A stretch of DNA of 64,000 nt from Prosapia bicincta (GCA_036971475.1 JBAIZL010000006.1:7868501-7932500), one strand, 5' to 3'. Positions 1 through 11,530 are shown, counted from the stretch's first letter. Numbers and translations are program-made. The notes: generated by a model from the letters alone, not told the origin.

Positions 1-624
1 TTCAAGAGGTATAAATTGTGTATTCTTATCCTTATTTAGTAGTTGGAGAGGAATTTATCAAGCATCGAAAATCCTTTTAGTTAATGATCCGGCACAAATT
101 ATTAAAATACTTTCTGAAAATTAATTTACCTTCAATTTAAGAAATAGAGGAAGATCACTTTGGCAAAGCTCTATAACAAATTTCTAGTAACAAAGCTGTT
201 GTAGAAACAAGTATTAGTATAGCATTATGCTGAGCTCGCATGGTCCTTTAAGAAAGTGAACAGAAACATAATAAAGACAAACGTTTTGTTATCTTGAAGA
301 AGAAGGGAGAGGATTCCATCTACCTATATTAAATATAAAATATATATACAAATAAATTATCAAATATATTATTAAATATAAATATATATTAAATTTTGTT
401 TCTCTATCTGCAAGAGAATGTCTTGTAGAGAGAGAGAAAGAGAGAGAGTGTGTAGCTACCGAGGGAGGATTTTTTCCCACATAATGTAAGTAATACATAT
501 TATTTGATATAATATTTAAATAGTTCGTAAATATTCTCATAAACTTTATAAGTTTTTATATCTGTGTAGTTTGTTTTTCGTATAAAACACACACAAAATA
601 ATCATTAATATCTCTTTAATTGTT

Positions 625-627
<3 letters not shown>
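1..627. other. A+T-rich sequence, no gene seen
   Basis: I see no coding signal. The only long open frame, on the minus strand at 289-540, is built from AT-rich and GA-repeat sequence. A short GA-rich run lies near 428-450. Confidence 0.6.

Positions 628-667
<40 letters not shown>
628..667. repeat. (AT)n microsatellite
   Basis: About 20 uninterrupted AT units. It lies just before the 30-bp inverted repeat at 711-798, whose other side also abuts a (TA)n tract. Confidence 0.95.
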
Positions 668-670
<3 letters not shown>

Positions 671-710
671 ACATGCGATATATATCGCAACATGTATTCT
701 TGTTTATTAA

Positions 711-798
711 TAAAGAACTAAGTCAAAATACAAATACAAGAGTAATGTATACAAATTCAATTATAATTCTTGTATTTGTATTTTGACTTAGTTCTTTA
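711..798. repeat. Perfect 30-bp inverted repeat
   Basis: The arms 711-740 and 769-798 are exact reverse complements, separated by 28 bases. The right arm (containing TTTTGACTTAGTTCTTTA) recurs at about 41455-41488, where it is the end of a ribozyme-like repeat and runs directly into (TA)n. The hairpin is therefore probably two repeat ends joined head to head. Confidence 0.9.
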
Positions 799-821
799 TA
801 TATATATATATATATATATAA
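797..821. repeat. (TA)n microsatellite
   Basis: About 12 TA units. They touch the right arm of the 711-798 inverted repeat, and on the other side follow the minus-strand repeat that carries the ribozyme-like motif at 896-932. Confidence 0.95.
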
Positions 822-849
822 ACTATATTGTCTTGTTTAATAATTTAAA

Positions 850-1013
850 ACAACATAATTTATTCAAATACAAGAATATTTATTAATTTATAATCAAAGC
901 TTTTCGTTGGTTAACAGTACCAACATCATCAGGAATGAAAAAAAAAAATTACCAACGAAAAACATTGGATATAAATTAATAAATATTCTTGTATTTCAAT
1001 AACCTATGTTGTT
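850..1013. repeat. Foldback repeat with AAGCTT-type ribozyme-like motif
   Basis: The outer arms, about 850-898 and 965-1013, are inverted copies of each other with a few mismatches (shared core AAATTAATAAATATTCTTG). The left arm holds a complete ribozyme-like motif on the minus strand. The right arm keeps only its 3' half (ACCAACGAAAAAC). Its organisation matches the palindrome at 32086-32315. Confidence 0.8.
896..932 (-). ncRNA. Hammerhead-like motif, AAGCTT type
   Basis: Read on the minus strand: core CTGATGA, one extra T, a perfect 6-bp stem GTTGGT/ACCAAC closed by a 7-base loop, GAAA, then the palindrome AAGCTT followed by T. Of all copies here, this core is closest to the hammerhead consensus CUGAUGA...GAAA. 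The single unpaired base before the stem departs from that consensus. Activity cannot be judged from sequence. Confidence 0.55.
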
Positions 1014-1589
1014 TTAATATATATATATATTACTTATAGGCTTTATTTATAGTTATGAAATACCTCCTATATGTTGTGTTCGGATTCCAATGTTGGACTA
1101 TGAAAATTGTTAATATATCTTATAATTGGTTCAGGTTCATTATAAATATATTGCGTATGTAATTTTTCTCCATCTTCGTTTCAGATAAATTCCATGGGAA
1201 CATAACTCATACAATTGTATAGTATAGTACCTGTATAAGAAATTTCGTTATCAGAAAATCGTCCAAATTAAAAAATTTTAAAAATTTTCCTCTCTTTTGA
1301 GTGTTTTATGTAACTAGAAATAGGTTAGTGATATTAGTGAAAGTGTAAAAGAGTATTTAGATTTAATTGCTTAGTAATTATTATTAAATATTTATTTAAA
1401 TGATTTTTACTGAAACTAAACGTATAAATTATCTTTCAACAATTTTTGTTTTGCCCAATATATTTTTGAATAGGTATTTAACTAATAATAGTACCTATAA
1501 ATACATAAAACCACTTAAAACACAGAAACATTTTATTTATGTCCTTCATCAGACTTATAATTTTCCGAGGAAATTTCTACAAGACTAAT
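1014..1589. other. A+T-rich sequence, no gene seen
   Basis: Contains a short (AT)n run near 1019-1030. No coding frame begins with a credible ATG and shows biased composition. Confidence 0.6.
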
Positions 1590-1750
1590 CAAGTTTTGTA
1601 GTTATTTCCTATGAAGATGATTGCTTTACAATCTAAATGTACATCAGAACATGAGAAATGTGTTTATCGTTCAAGAGGTTTTATTAATTTATAAAACTAC
1701 TCCACTGTTTGCCCAAGTTATTACAATAACAGTTTCTTTAAATAGCCTTG
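1590..1750 (+). repeat. Dispersed repeat, ATGTACAT-type copy 1
   Basis: This stretch aligns by eye with 53795-53925. Both contain TTGTAG, a ribozyme-like core, AAATGTACATCAG and a downstream GAGGTTTTATT segment. The two copies are clearly related but diverged. The open frame starting at 1621 is only repeat sequence with a non-ATG start. Confidence 0.65.
1608..1642 (+). ncRNA. Hammerhead-like motif, ATGTACAT type, decayed
   Basis: Core reads ATGAAGA (first C lost), then one extra T, a perfect 5-bp stem GATTG/CAATC with loop CTTTA, then TAAA in place of GAAA, then the palindrome ATGTACAT followed by C. The stem sequence differs from the other copies but still pairs fully. Confidence 0.4.
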
Positions 1751-2336
1751 TCTATTGTGCGTTGTGCAACGATTTTGCCACAAAGGCTTCACAAAATGCA
1801 AATATCTCCCCTAATTGTGATCAGATCTGCCGGATATTGCATTATCAGAAGCCTGTCGAAGCCGGCGTATGGTAATTTAATTAAGGCTATTGTTTCCGGT
1901 CTCGAATATAATAGCAAAACGAGCTAGATCTGTCAAACGGAACATCTGTTGGTAGCCGGATGGAGTTTAACAGCTTAATGAACATACGTTCCAGTTCCCA
2001 ACAATACAGAGTAGCCTAAGCTCAAGTTTGACAGTTTGATACTCTAAAACTTGTAATTGTAATAAAACAAACATAAAAATTTTGCTGTTAGGAAGTTGTA
2101 TAGTGGGAAAATACGGGATCAGTTATCGTATAACATGAACTTTTCCATTTTAATATTTAACGCTCAGGAAATGGTTTCATTTAAAAAAAAAGGTTAAAAA
2201 AATATTATTCACTTCATATTATTGTTTTAAACCTAATTATGATATTTTTTAGCTCTGCTTTTGTAGTAGTTGGTACGGAAAATAATAAAACAATATTGAT
2301 ATAGATATATGGCATATATACACACATATATATAGA

Positions 2337-2339
<3 letters not shown>
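1751..2339. other. No gene seen
   Basis: The composition is somewhat less A+T-rich around 1840-2030, but I find no supported exon. Confidence 0.5.
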
Positions 2340-2383
<44 letters not shown>

Positions 2384-2392
2384 GTGTGTGTG

Positions 2393-2450
<58 letters not shown>
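2340..2450. repeat. Compound (TA)n-(GT)n microsatellite
   Basis: About 42 bases of TA, a short interruption, then about 54 bases of GT. The whole stretch alternates purine and pyrimidine almost without break. The open frames read through it on both strands are artefacts of the dinucleotide repeat. Confidence 0.95.
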
Positions 2451-2451
<1 letters not shown>

Positions 2452-3395
2452 GCAACGGTGCTTCACTCCGTCAACCTTCAACCCGCTACTTGTCGAAAGT
2501 TGCCTATCACCTAGTTATATGAGCAAGTATTTAAAATCCCATCTAATAAGTATACGCTGGGAACGTTGTCTATAAAGTTTATTAGTGATGGTAAGGTCAG
2601 TGATCTGTCATATGGTCTAATATATGTCAGCTGAAAACACATAAAATATATTACATCATAAATTTGCCTTACCCATGCTTTGAAGACATCTCTCCACCAT
2701 GCTCCTGCTTTAGTTAGGCCCGTACAAGATAGAGTCTTACCATATCCTCTTAAAAGGTCCTGTGTTTCATATGGTAAAACCTGCCAGTGAGTATCAACTC
2801 CTGGGCTTTAAAGCAAAACCAACTAGTCCTTAAGCTAGCTAATAATTTATAATTTAATTACATTAATTTCTCTGAATGTGTTGCTCGATTATATTTAGGT
2901 TGCACATTGATTTCTAGCTATTTATTATTAAATAAATTTGACTGACTCTAATAGGCTGGATTTTACTAATTGTATTGATTTTATTAATTTACTATTATAA
3001 TTTACTAGTTGGGAAATAATTAAATTTATTAGCTTTGTACACAGGATTAATTCAATAAAAATTACTCGTTTGACTGTCGTTGGAAACTGAATTTAATAAT
3101 AGAGAAAATTGTAACTGAAATAAATTGAATATATTCTTTCAAATGGTACTATCTTAAAGTCCTTAGCTAACACACATAAATTGAATTTTCCTTAAATAAA
3201 CTAAAATTACTTTGATATTTATTGCAGGAAGGTTGGCTAAGTTTATTTCAATTATTATAAATTTCAAATTTAATTAATGATCTTATTTTGTGCCAGCAGT
3301 TAAATAACATTCAATAAATTTACATATTGTATTATTTAAACCAAATTTGTTACTAATTCTACTACCACAGAAAACATTGATTTACAAGCTTATGA

Positions 3396-3398
<3 letters not shown>
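2451..3398. other. No gene seen
   Basis: Mixed A+T-rich sequence. No transposon ends or exons recognised. Confidence 0.55.

Positions 3399-3446
<48 letters not shown>
3399..3446. repeat. (TA)n microsatellite
   Basis: About 24 uninterrupted TA units. Confidence 0.95.
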
Positions 3447-3449
<3 letters not shown>

Positions 3450-4431
3450 TGAAATATTTTAATTACAACTAAATTTCAAATTTTAGGACTCATTCAGAAA
3501 ATACTAAATAATTTGGGATTGATTTTGTTTAATAATTTCTGGTTTGGAAATTATTTATATTTTTCTACAAGTTAAATATTGATAAATATTTTTTCCCAGT
3601 TTATTTAACTACTGGTTGTAACAAACTTTACTGCATTTCCTTAGATATTATGAATGAATTTATTTTATAAATATGCCTAATCTTCTTTCTATCTTTTACC
3701 ATATACTTTACTATTTCTCTATTTGCAAATATTTGCACATTTTTAAATAACCATTTTTATAACTAAATAATTTTGAATTTTGAATTTTTTAATTTATTTT
3801 TCAAGGAAATAAAGCCATTATTTATAATTTTACACATTTAAAGCATTTATTTGAAACTTTGAAAAGTATTTCAAGATCAAATTTTATTTAATTACTAAAT
3901 TAGTATAGAAATCATGACTTTCCATGATACGTCCCAAGGTTCAAGGAGATGACTTTATGATTCCAGACTGGTAGTTCTTCTCGTCTGGAATTTGGTTCAT
4001 CTAGGAAACAGGAACGGACAAATTAGGCGAAACCAGTTTCTTGACAAATGAAAATGTAACCGTGATTTTTCATATTTCGATGTCTAGTTTTCACTACAGT
4101 TTCAGCGACAGTTATCGTCTCTATTCCCCCACCCTCGATTTGCATGTCTGACTTGGATTTACCGTTTTTTCTTGTCTTAAAACTGTTTATTTAAATTATT
4201 GTAGAAACCTGAAATTTACGTTGCACACAAAACACTCCCGAAGTCATGATTTTTGTACAATTACAGTTTATTTTAGAATTATACACTCAACGATCAATAT
4301 TGATGGCTTGGAAAATTTAGTTAAATTACATTTTATAAATTCAGATTATTCCAATTTTTTATTGAATTGTGACGAGACATTTCAACCCGTTACAACGTGT
4401 GTGTGTGTTTGTGTGAGTTTTTTATGGTGCG
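3447..4431. other. No gene seen
   Basis: A+T-rich to about 3900, then more balanced sequence at 3900-4160 without a readable exon. Confidence 0.55.
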
Positions 4432-4522
4432 TATATATATATATATATATATATACTCTAAATAATAACTATTCGTCGTATTTTTCTATCCGTGAAGAAA
4501 TACGTATCACGTTTTATGCATA

Positions 4523-4582
<60 letters not shown>
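4432..4582. repeat. TA and AC/AT microsatellites
   Basis: TA run at 4432-4455. A compound (AC)n-(AT)n run follows at 4527-4582. The latter follows, on the minus strand, the ribozyme-like motif at 4677-4710 at a distance of about 95 bases. Confidence 0.9.
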
Positions 4583-4587
<5 letters not shown>

Positions 4588-4676
4588 TTATTACAATTAT
4601 ACATATTTATAATAATCATAATTAAATGACTCTTTCATAAATAAGAATTTTTTAAAACATTTTCTTTATACATTGA

Positions 4677-4710
4677 AGCTTTTTGCTGATTGGCAGTACC
4701 AGCATTATCA
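4677..4710 (-). ncRNA. Hammerhead-like motif, AAGCTT type, decayed
   Basis: On the minus strand: TTGATAA in place of CTGATGA, extra T, 6-bp stem GCTGGT/ATCAGC with a 7-base loop, AAAA in place of GAAA, then AGCTT. The stem pairs with one G-T wobble and differs from the 896-932 copy at positions that keep pairing. Confidence 0.4.
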
Positions 4711-4767
4711 AAATTGTTCAAGTACCTCATAGTACTTAGTTCCTAATTCTTGTGTATGAAAGTGCCA

Positions 4768-4773
<6 letters not shown>

Positions 4774-4849
<76 letters not shown>

Positions 4850-4862
4850 TAGATAGATATAT
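4774..4862. repeat. Compound (AT)n-(AG)n-(GATA)n microsatellite
   Basis: About 42 bases AT, 30 bases AG, then GATA units. The AT-to-AG transition repeats the arrangement at 41488-41588. Confidence 0.9.
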
Positions 4863-6129
4863 AAAGCAAAAAAACACATTAATGTAAGGAGAACAAAATA
4901 TATATAATAAGTGAGTAGACCTAATTTGTTCAACATTATTTGTTCGGTTGGCTTATTCACTAAAGTTTATGTATTATTTACAACATAAAGACCAATACAC
5001 AGGAAGAAATAATCATTTAATTAGAAACTGGAACATGACAAACAATTTTTAAAACAATTTACTGTAAGATTGAGTTCTTTGAACGTTTATTTTAGGCTGT
5101 ATACTGGGGGAGTTAAGTTTATCGAACGATATATTGTGATCATCAAACGTAAGTTTGGAACAATTAACGGTCAAAGTGAGTACTCCAATAGTGAGCGTGA
5201 ATATTCAGACAGAAATATTTGGTTATCGAAAAGTGAGGTAAAGGTATCAAACGGAACTATTGCATTATTAAATAATGAAGATAATGAATAAAACGGATAT
5301 GTTGCGTCATAGTATAGCGACGATAATGAACCAAATAAAAGTAGTGTATCATAGAACAGCGAGGATAACGAATAAATGGTTATAACGAGATAGGGATAAC
5401 TATAAGTGTCAGTCAGTAATGACGACTCCTAAGTGTTATGACTAGAAGTGAGCGTGTAGTCACAAGAGGGTGAGGGTGAAGTATGTAAAAGTTATTGATA
5501 GTTTATTGGTAAATGTGAGTTAACTATAAAGCTAGGGCGAGATTAACGAACGTTATGTTTCATAACGTTACACTGTAATGTAAAACTTGGAATAGACAAG
5601 ATTCTAATACGAAAGTATTATACTACACGTTATTTCAATACTAATGCCATCTGGTGTGAATAATTAGATATTATGTTTAACATTTCATATTTTAGAAGAG
5701 AAATTTAGTTATTACAGATTCGTCTGATCACGGTACAGTGTTTTTAATAATATAATTATTGTAATAAAATAATTTATAAGCCTAAATAGGTAATATTCCT
5801 TACAGTGATGGCTTTCGAAATATTAGAAAAATCGAAATATTCCTTTATTATTATTAATATTATTATCCACTATATGTTGTGAAAGACTCTTTTGTTGATC
5901 TGTTTCCATGGTAATAGCATTACTTACAATTTACATATAATCCAAATTCAGGTGTCCAACATTTTATATACACTTTTTATAAATTTATCGTTATAGTGTA
6001 TCACTATTTTCATTGATATTCTACATATTTTATCCAAGATGTCAGGTACATAATATATTATATTTAGAATCATTTTAGAATTTGATTGTTAAATAAGAAT
6101 AAGATGTGAAAAATTCATTTACAAATATA
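4863..6129. other. No gene seen
   Basis: An open frame from 5070 starts with a non-ATG codon and has no recognisable domain. The remainder is A+T-rich. Confidence 0.5.
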
Positions 6130-6233
6130 TTAAAATAATTTTAAAAATATTTAACTAAGTGAATACGTAATTGCTTACGAGCAAGTAAGCAATCGCGTAT
6201 TCACTTAGTAAAGTATTTTTAAAATTAGTTTAA
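6130..6233. repeat. Small palindromic (MITE-like) element
   Basis: Arms of about 49 bases (6130-6178 and 6185-6233) are inverted copies with few mismatches, around a 6-base centre GAGCAA. The best-conserved part is CTAAGTGAATACG. Such hairpins are typical of short non-autonomous DNA elements. I see no certain target duplication. Confidence 0.7.
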
Positions 6234-6296
6234 TTGAATTCAAGATGGTTACATAAAGCAACTTCAAATACTCGTATATAGAAATTGTGTGTTGTG

Positions 6297-6489
6297 TTTG
6301 TGTGTGTGTGTGTGTGTAAGAGTGTCAGTATGTTTTTGTGTGTGTGTATCTGTGTGTGCGTGTGTGTGTGTGTATGAGAGAGAGTGTGTGTGTGTGTGTT
6401 AGTATGTGTTTGTGTGTGTGTATCTGTGTGCGTGTGTGTGCGCGTGTGTGTGTGCGTATGCGTGTGTGTGTGTATGTGTATGTGTGTGT
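6297..6489 (+). repeat. Imperfect (GT)n tract
   Basis: About 190 bases of TGTG with scattered substitutions (TATG, TCTG, CGTG), on the sense strand and ending about 60 bases before the splice acceptor of the small membrane-protein exon. The GT-rich sense orientation inside a presumed intron, close to a 3' splice site, may matter for splicing. Confidence 0.9.
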
Positions 6490-6553
6490 TTAAAGGGTGT
6501 TGTTAATGAAGCAAGGATTTAGACTAAGTTATAATATATTATTGGTTGCAGGA

Positions 6554-6682
6554 ATGTGGTTCTACGTTGTCCTTGCAGTCATAGTAGTGTCCATGGTCGC
6601 CATAGCCTACAGGTTTTACAAGAAGCCTGCCAGACCACTCGAAAGACGCCGCAGAGCATCAGAACCTACTGTGATCCAATGA
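6554..6682 (+). CDS. Small single-pass membrane protein, terminal exon
   Basis: The frame encodes 42 residues. Residues 1-20 (MWFYVVLAVIVVSMVAIAYR) form one hydrophobic membrane segment. A strongly basic tail follows (KKPARPLERRRR), then a short polar end SEPTVIQ. The ATG lies two bases after a good splice acceptor (TTGGTTGCAG, exon starting at 6552), and AATAAA follows the stop at 6806, so this is probably a 3'-terminal exon. The basic side suggests the tail faces the cytosol. Codon use is less A+T-rich than the surroundings. I do not recognise the family. The layout matches the exon at 27400. The frame may instead continue in phase from an unseen upstream exon, making this the C-terminus of a larger protein. 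Confidence 0.6.
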   Translation: MWFYVVLAVIVVSMVAIAYRFYKKPARPLERRRRASEPTVIQ

Positions 6683-6805
6683 GGCCACAGCTTTACGATT
6701 GGAAATTTATAAATTTTAAACCCTTTTTCCAGGTTAGAAAGAATTGGTTTTGGATTTTGTATAGCCTGACTGTCAATAAGAAAATGAATCTTGTTCTTCT
6801 TATGA

Positions 6806-6811
6806 AATAAA
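6806..6811 (+). promoter_or_regulatory. Polyadenylation signal AATAAA
   Basis: AATAAA about 124 bases after the stop codon of the small membrane-protein exon, followed by a T/GT-rich stretch. Confidence 0.6.
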
Positions 6812-9800
6812 ACGCACACTTTACACTGTTCCTGTTATTTGTTTTTATCCACTACTTCGTTTTCATCGTGATTAAGAGTCAGTTGTATTTTAATACGTTA
6901 CTGGGTTTCTTATGTAAAATAAGGCTCATACGAAACCCGTCTTATTTGATTACGTTAGGAATCTAGTTATAAGACGAAAAGTTTCGAAATATTCTTGGAA
7001 AAGATAAATAGAAAAACGAAAAACCAATGGAGTAAAGAAAAAAATTAGGTCATCCATATGACGTACACAAAATTATAAAATATAAGAAATGTTTGTTCCT
7101 CCACAAAGTAATATTTGTTGAAGTGCCGGTAGGAGAGAAACCAAGAGCTTTAAGTGGTTTTGTGTTTAATTAAATAATATTATCGTTTACATGTCATATG
7201 TACCAGCTATATGAAACATATCTGGCATTGGTAATAGTTTTGGTATATATATAATTATTTCAATGATAATTTTTTTTTCAATTTGATAAATATAAACGTT
7301 TTATATAATGGATGGAAACATAGGAAATGGTTACCTTTTACATATTAAATTAAATTATTTCTCTTTATACTTATACACTTTACATAGTTTTTGGTTTCTA
7401 AATACTAAATTGTATATAACCAGTTATTTTAAAAATAAATAGATTAATAATAAATGGAAATAGCTTTGGAATTAAATACATTTAATATATTTATAATTAA
7501 TGAAATTCACAGTAAGGAGAAACGTTTACAATATTTCTTTCAAATAATATAGAATTGCTTTCATTTTAGTCTTTCAAGTGTTTTTGCACTTACCAATTTT
7601 ACTAGTTAATGTCGACCTCAATTCAATAAATTTTATCACCGTAAAGTAAGTTCTTCCAATAAAAATCTTTATTCTGTAGATTATTGCAGCAAATACGGTT
7701 GAAGCAGCCTTAGTAGCTGGTACTTTCACTGAAAACTAATAGGTCACTAATACGTCATTGAAAACGGTTGTTCGAAATCATAAAATAAAAGAACGTTTTT
7801 TTTATATAGCAATATATTAGATATTCAAAACACTGGCTAATATGTTTGCCTTGCAAATAATATAAAGAAAACATGTGAGTAAACACCAATTAATCGTCAC
7901 CCGTCAATGATCGTCGTGTTTGACATCGATGACGATGGTAACATGTTACTAGCCGATCATCAACGAGTCGACTGCTGGATTGTATTTTTGGATAATATTT
8001 GGTAATACAATACTTGCTAAGGCAATTTAATTTTCAATTAAAAGAAAATAGAGTGCATTGGTATAAAAAGAAATATTAATTTCAGTTTATCTATACTGAA
8101 ACATATTCACTACTACCATGAAACGAAGACTTTCAAAACAGATATAAAGTTGTTAAAGATGCAAAATTATTAGCGATGTTAATAAAGATGGAAATTTCTA
8201 TTACTTACCTAGTTAGGTAATAGAACATGCTAAGACAGACATAAAGTACGATACCATTTCTAAAACTTGTTTAAAAAACATTTTAATTAACAATTATTTA
8301 CATCGGCTAATATCATATTCTAATTCATATTGTCTAGATAAATGATAAAATTAATATAAAACGAGTAGAAAAAATGGGAATATATAATAAAACAATTTAT
8401 TATAATGGTATTAATTTATTTATGGAAATCTAACACAAGGTTTAATAAATATTTTAAATAATTTAAATTAAAAAAAAATTATCAATGTTAACATATGTTG
8501 AAAAAATAGTGTCAGTGATTTTAAATGACCTTTAGAGGCTGGAAAAAAGCAAAACGCACTTGCTTGTAACGGTAATAGTTGGAACATCAAAACATTGCGC
8601 CGTAAAAGGGAGTATTTACAAGGCATTTTGGTAGAATTCAAAGGTCAAATTTCATTTAATATAATGGGATTATATCTTAATAATTTAAAAAATGTGTTAC
8701 CATCTATTTCAACCCTAAACAAATATTACGTTTCACGTTATTTTCTAAAAAGAATAAAACAAAAACTTTAATATTTTGTACTTTAAATATTTTTGTCACT
8801 TAACAATTTGTATGCATTAGGATATGAAAGACCAATATATTTTAATAACGTTGGTATTTTTCATAAACAATATTTTTTGTAATATTTTGGATCCGAAACT
8901 ATTCAAATTTTTGCTATTATAACGTAGGCTACACATTTATGCTTAACACAATTTTATTTTGAGAACAATATATGACACACTTTCAAGCATAGCGCCCTAT
9001 ACCACATGTGAGGAATTTGTTATGAGCAATGCTACATATGCAATCATTAAAAAATCTTTTTCAAGGGTGAAAATGGTTGATTGTAGCCTATACAGACTTA
9101 GAATAGTATGAAGTCAGAAAAAGTACGGGAAAAATTGAAAAACCTTTAAAAGTTTTGTTTTCTGATTACTAAAAAAATATACACATGTGTAGTAGTTATG
9201 TTCCTAATGATGTCAACTAATTTCACTAAGCTTACCGTAGTGCAACTTGATCTTTCAGGCTAAGCTCACTCTCTCATAGACCGTGTATTCCGGGAAAACT
9301 TCCTCGATATACAACCTTTCACTTAGAGTAGTTTGCTACAAACTAATCTACTCACCCGTAGCACTAGTGCCTAACCTTCTGAGAAACTGTCAATAACTCA
9401 AACAATTTGTTAGCGAAATGTGTATTCCGAATTGTTTATTTTAAGTGTTCATAAAAATTAGAAAAAAACATCATATTACCAAATTTTAAAACTTCAGAAT
9501 AAACTATCATTAATTTTGTAACCTTTTTTTAAATTAATTGTATAGGTATTGCTCTCTCTTTCATACAATGTGTTCAGACATTTGCACAAACACATTTTAT
9601 GAAATAATATATTGCAATGTATAACTTTAATAATGTACTGAGAAATAAGGCAACATATAATTTCAATACTGCATTTATGATGATATACGAAACAGAATTT
9701 GTTCCCTACAGTTTTTATTATTGTTGAAAATGACAATAGCAAAATCCTTTCCCATTATTTTCTGCTTTTCATGCTCCAATAAATATAAATTTAATGATGT

Positions 9801-9948
9801 CTCCGAAGAAAGCGTAGAAATTCATAACGTAAATGTGTACTACAAAGTGATAGAAATATCTCAAAATAGGTAATACATCACGTCTAAAGATTAACCTTTT
9901 CAAAATATAAAATCATATTGCAAAAATACAAAATAATCAACTATTTAT
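6812..9948. other. About 3.1 kb without a recognised gene
   Basis: A+T-rich throughout. A short imperfect palindrome made of ATCGTC-type words lies near 7905-7940. The minus-strand frame at 9494-9742 has no domain or biased composition. No transposon ends found. Confidence 0.5.
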
Positions 9949-10000
9949 TGTAATTAAAGAATACAAATATGGTACAACTCACAAATATAAAAATTTTTAT

Positions 10001-10044
10001 TTCATACGCGTTTCAACGACTAATTTGTCGTCATCCTCAGTGAA
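10001..10044 (-). ncRNA. Hammerhead-like motif, ACGCGT type (best copy)
   Basis: On the minus strand: TTCA, core CTGAGGA, extra T, 6-bp stem GACGAC/GTCGTT with loop AAATTA, GAAA, palindrome ACGCGT, A, then TGAA. In a hammerhead reading, TTCA/TGAA is stem I, GACGAC/GTCGTT is stem II, ACGCGT is the short stem III and GTA is the NUH cleavage triplet. The extra base between the core and stem II is non-canonical. Confidence 0.6.
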
Positions 10045-10538
10045 GATACACACATCAAATTAACTAAAAAAATATAAAACATAACCTATAAAGTTTTAAC
10101 AAGAGTAAAAACAAAAGTAGAAATCAGATCTGGGCATTGTCAAGTTTATAGCCACAGCTACTAATATAATTACATTTTACAACATATGATAATTATAAAT
10201 ATTTAATTTAGATAAGCCTATATTACTAGTTAAAGCTTAATAATAATAAACTTATTTAAATAACTTTAAAAAATTTAAAAAGATAGTATTTAACAATTAA
10301 TTAATTTAAAATAATATTGAATTTTGAATAAGTTTGTTATTATTAAGTTTTAACTAGTAATATAGGCTCATCTAAATTAAATATTTATACTTATCATATG
10401 TTGTTTAATGTAATTATATTAGAAGCCGTGGCTATAAATTTGACAATGCCCAGATCTGATTTTTACTTTTATTTTTACTTTTGTTAAAACTTTATAGGTT
10501 ATGTTTAATATTTTTTTAGTTAATTTGATTTGTGTTTC

Positions 10539-10582
10539 TTCACTGAGGATGACGACAAATTCTTCGTTGAAACGCGTATGAA
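10539..10582 (+). ncRNA. Hammerhead-like motif, ACGCGT type
   Basis: Mirror copy in the right arm: TTCA, CTGAGGA, extra T, a stem weakened by substitutions (GACGA with TCGTT), GAAA, ACGCGT, A, TGAA. The flanking TTCA/TGAA pairing is retained. Confidence 0.5.
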
Positions 10583-10632
10583 ATAAAAAGTTTTATATTT
10601 GTGTCATGTACCATATTTTTATTCTTTAATTA

Positions 10633-11479
10633 TAACTTTCACCCACAAGCCAGCTCGAATATTATTTATAAGTATTTATTGGTTAATTTAATTATCTTGC
10701 AAATCAAATTCTATCGCAATAAAACTGCCCCGAAGTTGCAACTATTTGTATTACTACTGCTCATGAGCAAAAGGTCATTTGAAAATAATAACTTTTGTAA
10801 CCCGACCGCAATAAAGAAAATTGATTGGTAAAGTTACAAGTTCTAGAGACCAAACGACCCACCCATGTGTTGTACATGCGGCATGTGTTCCTATAGTATC
10901 CTAAACATGACGAAATACATTTTAGGTTTCAAAATTGTTACTCATCAACAATTTAAATAACGTGTTATGAAATTTTACCTTATTATCACTGGAAACATTA
11001 GTAACAACATTTTGCCGTTACCCTGTGATGAACGTTTCTATGAAGAAATGTCGAAGAAACTTGGGAAATATATTATTAACGCAGCTTCTATTATTCAATT
11101 TAACCAATTAGTTTACACTCTTCTTTTATATACCTTGTTTAAAATTTCAACCGTTCATAAAATACCTTTTATTCACTCACTAAAGTTCAAATACATCTTT
11201 TTTAAAGTTGTAGTTTATTGACTTTAACACAGTGTTTTCAAATATTAATCCATTAAATAAATTTAACGAATTAAGTTTATTTTTATAAGGGAGAAAAACG
11301 TTTTACAAAAGGGGCGTGGTATGCAATACATTTACTCTGCTCCATTTTGCTTGAATAAGCGATTTGATTTCATACAACAGCTGTTTGTAATATATAGAAT
11401 ATGTGGTGAAACAGCTGTTTTAATTCATAGGTTATGTTGCTTTACTTTAACCATTTGCAAATATTAAATGAAAAGTAAT
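10633..11479. other. No gene seen
   Basis: Frames at 10601 and 10967 are A+T-rich and show no domain. I looked for a Penelope reverse transcriptase upstream of the GIY-YIG remnant and did not recognise one. Confidence 0.5.
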
Positions 11480-11530
11480 TAAATTAAAATTTTTGTTGTT
11501 GACCTAAGTAGGAATTGATGTTGAAATATT
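11480..11530 (+). repeat. End fragment of dispersed repeat (TTGACCTAAGTAGG)
   Basis: Contains TTGTTGACCTAAGTAGGAAT, which recurs with small changes near 21655, 33395 and 52545. Here it lies about 90 bases before the first trace of the GIY-YIG remnant. Confidence 0.7.

Larger units (their letters stand above)
9949..10632. repeat. Large foldback element (about 680 bp)
   Basis: The arms, about 9949-10261 and 10323-10632, are inverted copies around a 60-base A+T-rich centre. Identity by eye is high. For example, AGATCTGGGCATTGTCAA in the left arm matches TTGACAATGCCCAGATCT in the right. Each arm carries one ribozyme-like motif of the ACGCGT type, so the two motifs point away from each other. The outer ends TAATTAAAGAATAC / TATTCTTTAATTA pair with about one mismatch. 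It carries no coding frame and may be two retroelement ends joined head to head. Confidence 0.85.

Noticed and set aside
2233..2575. Open frames on both strands through TA/GT repeats (His/Thr, Tyr/Ile and Cys/Val runs)
   Set aside because: They are dinucleotide repeats read as codons. The same applies to frames at 4221, 4769, 21131, 41321, 49868 and 61710.
5070..5291. 73-residue plus frame with Ser/Glu-rich end
   Set aside because: Non-ATG start, no homology that I recognise and no splice context.
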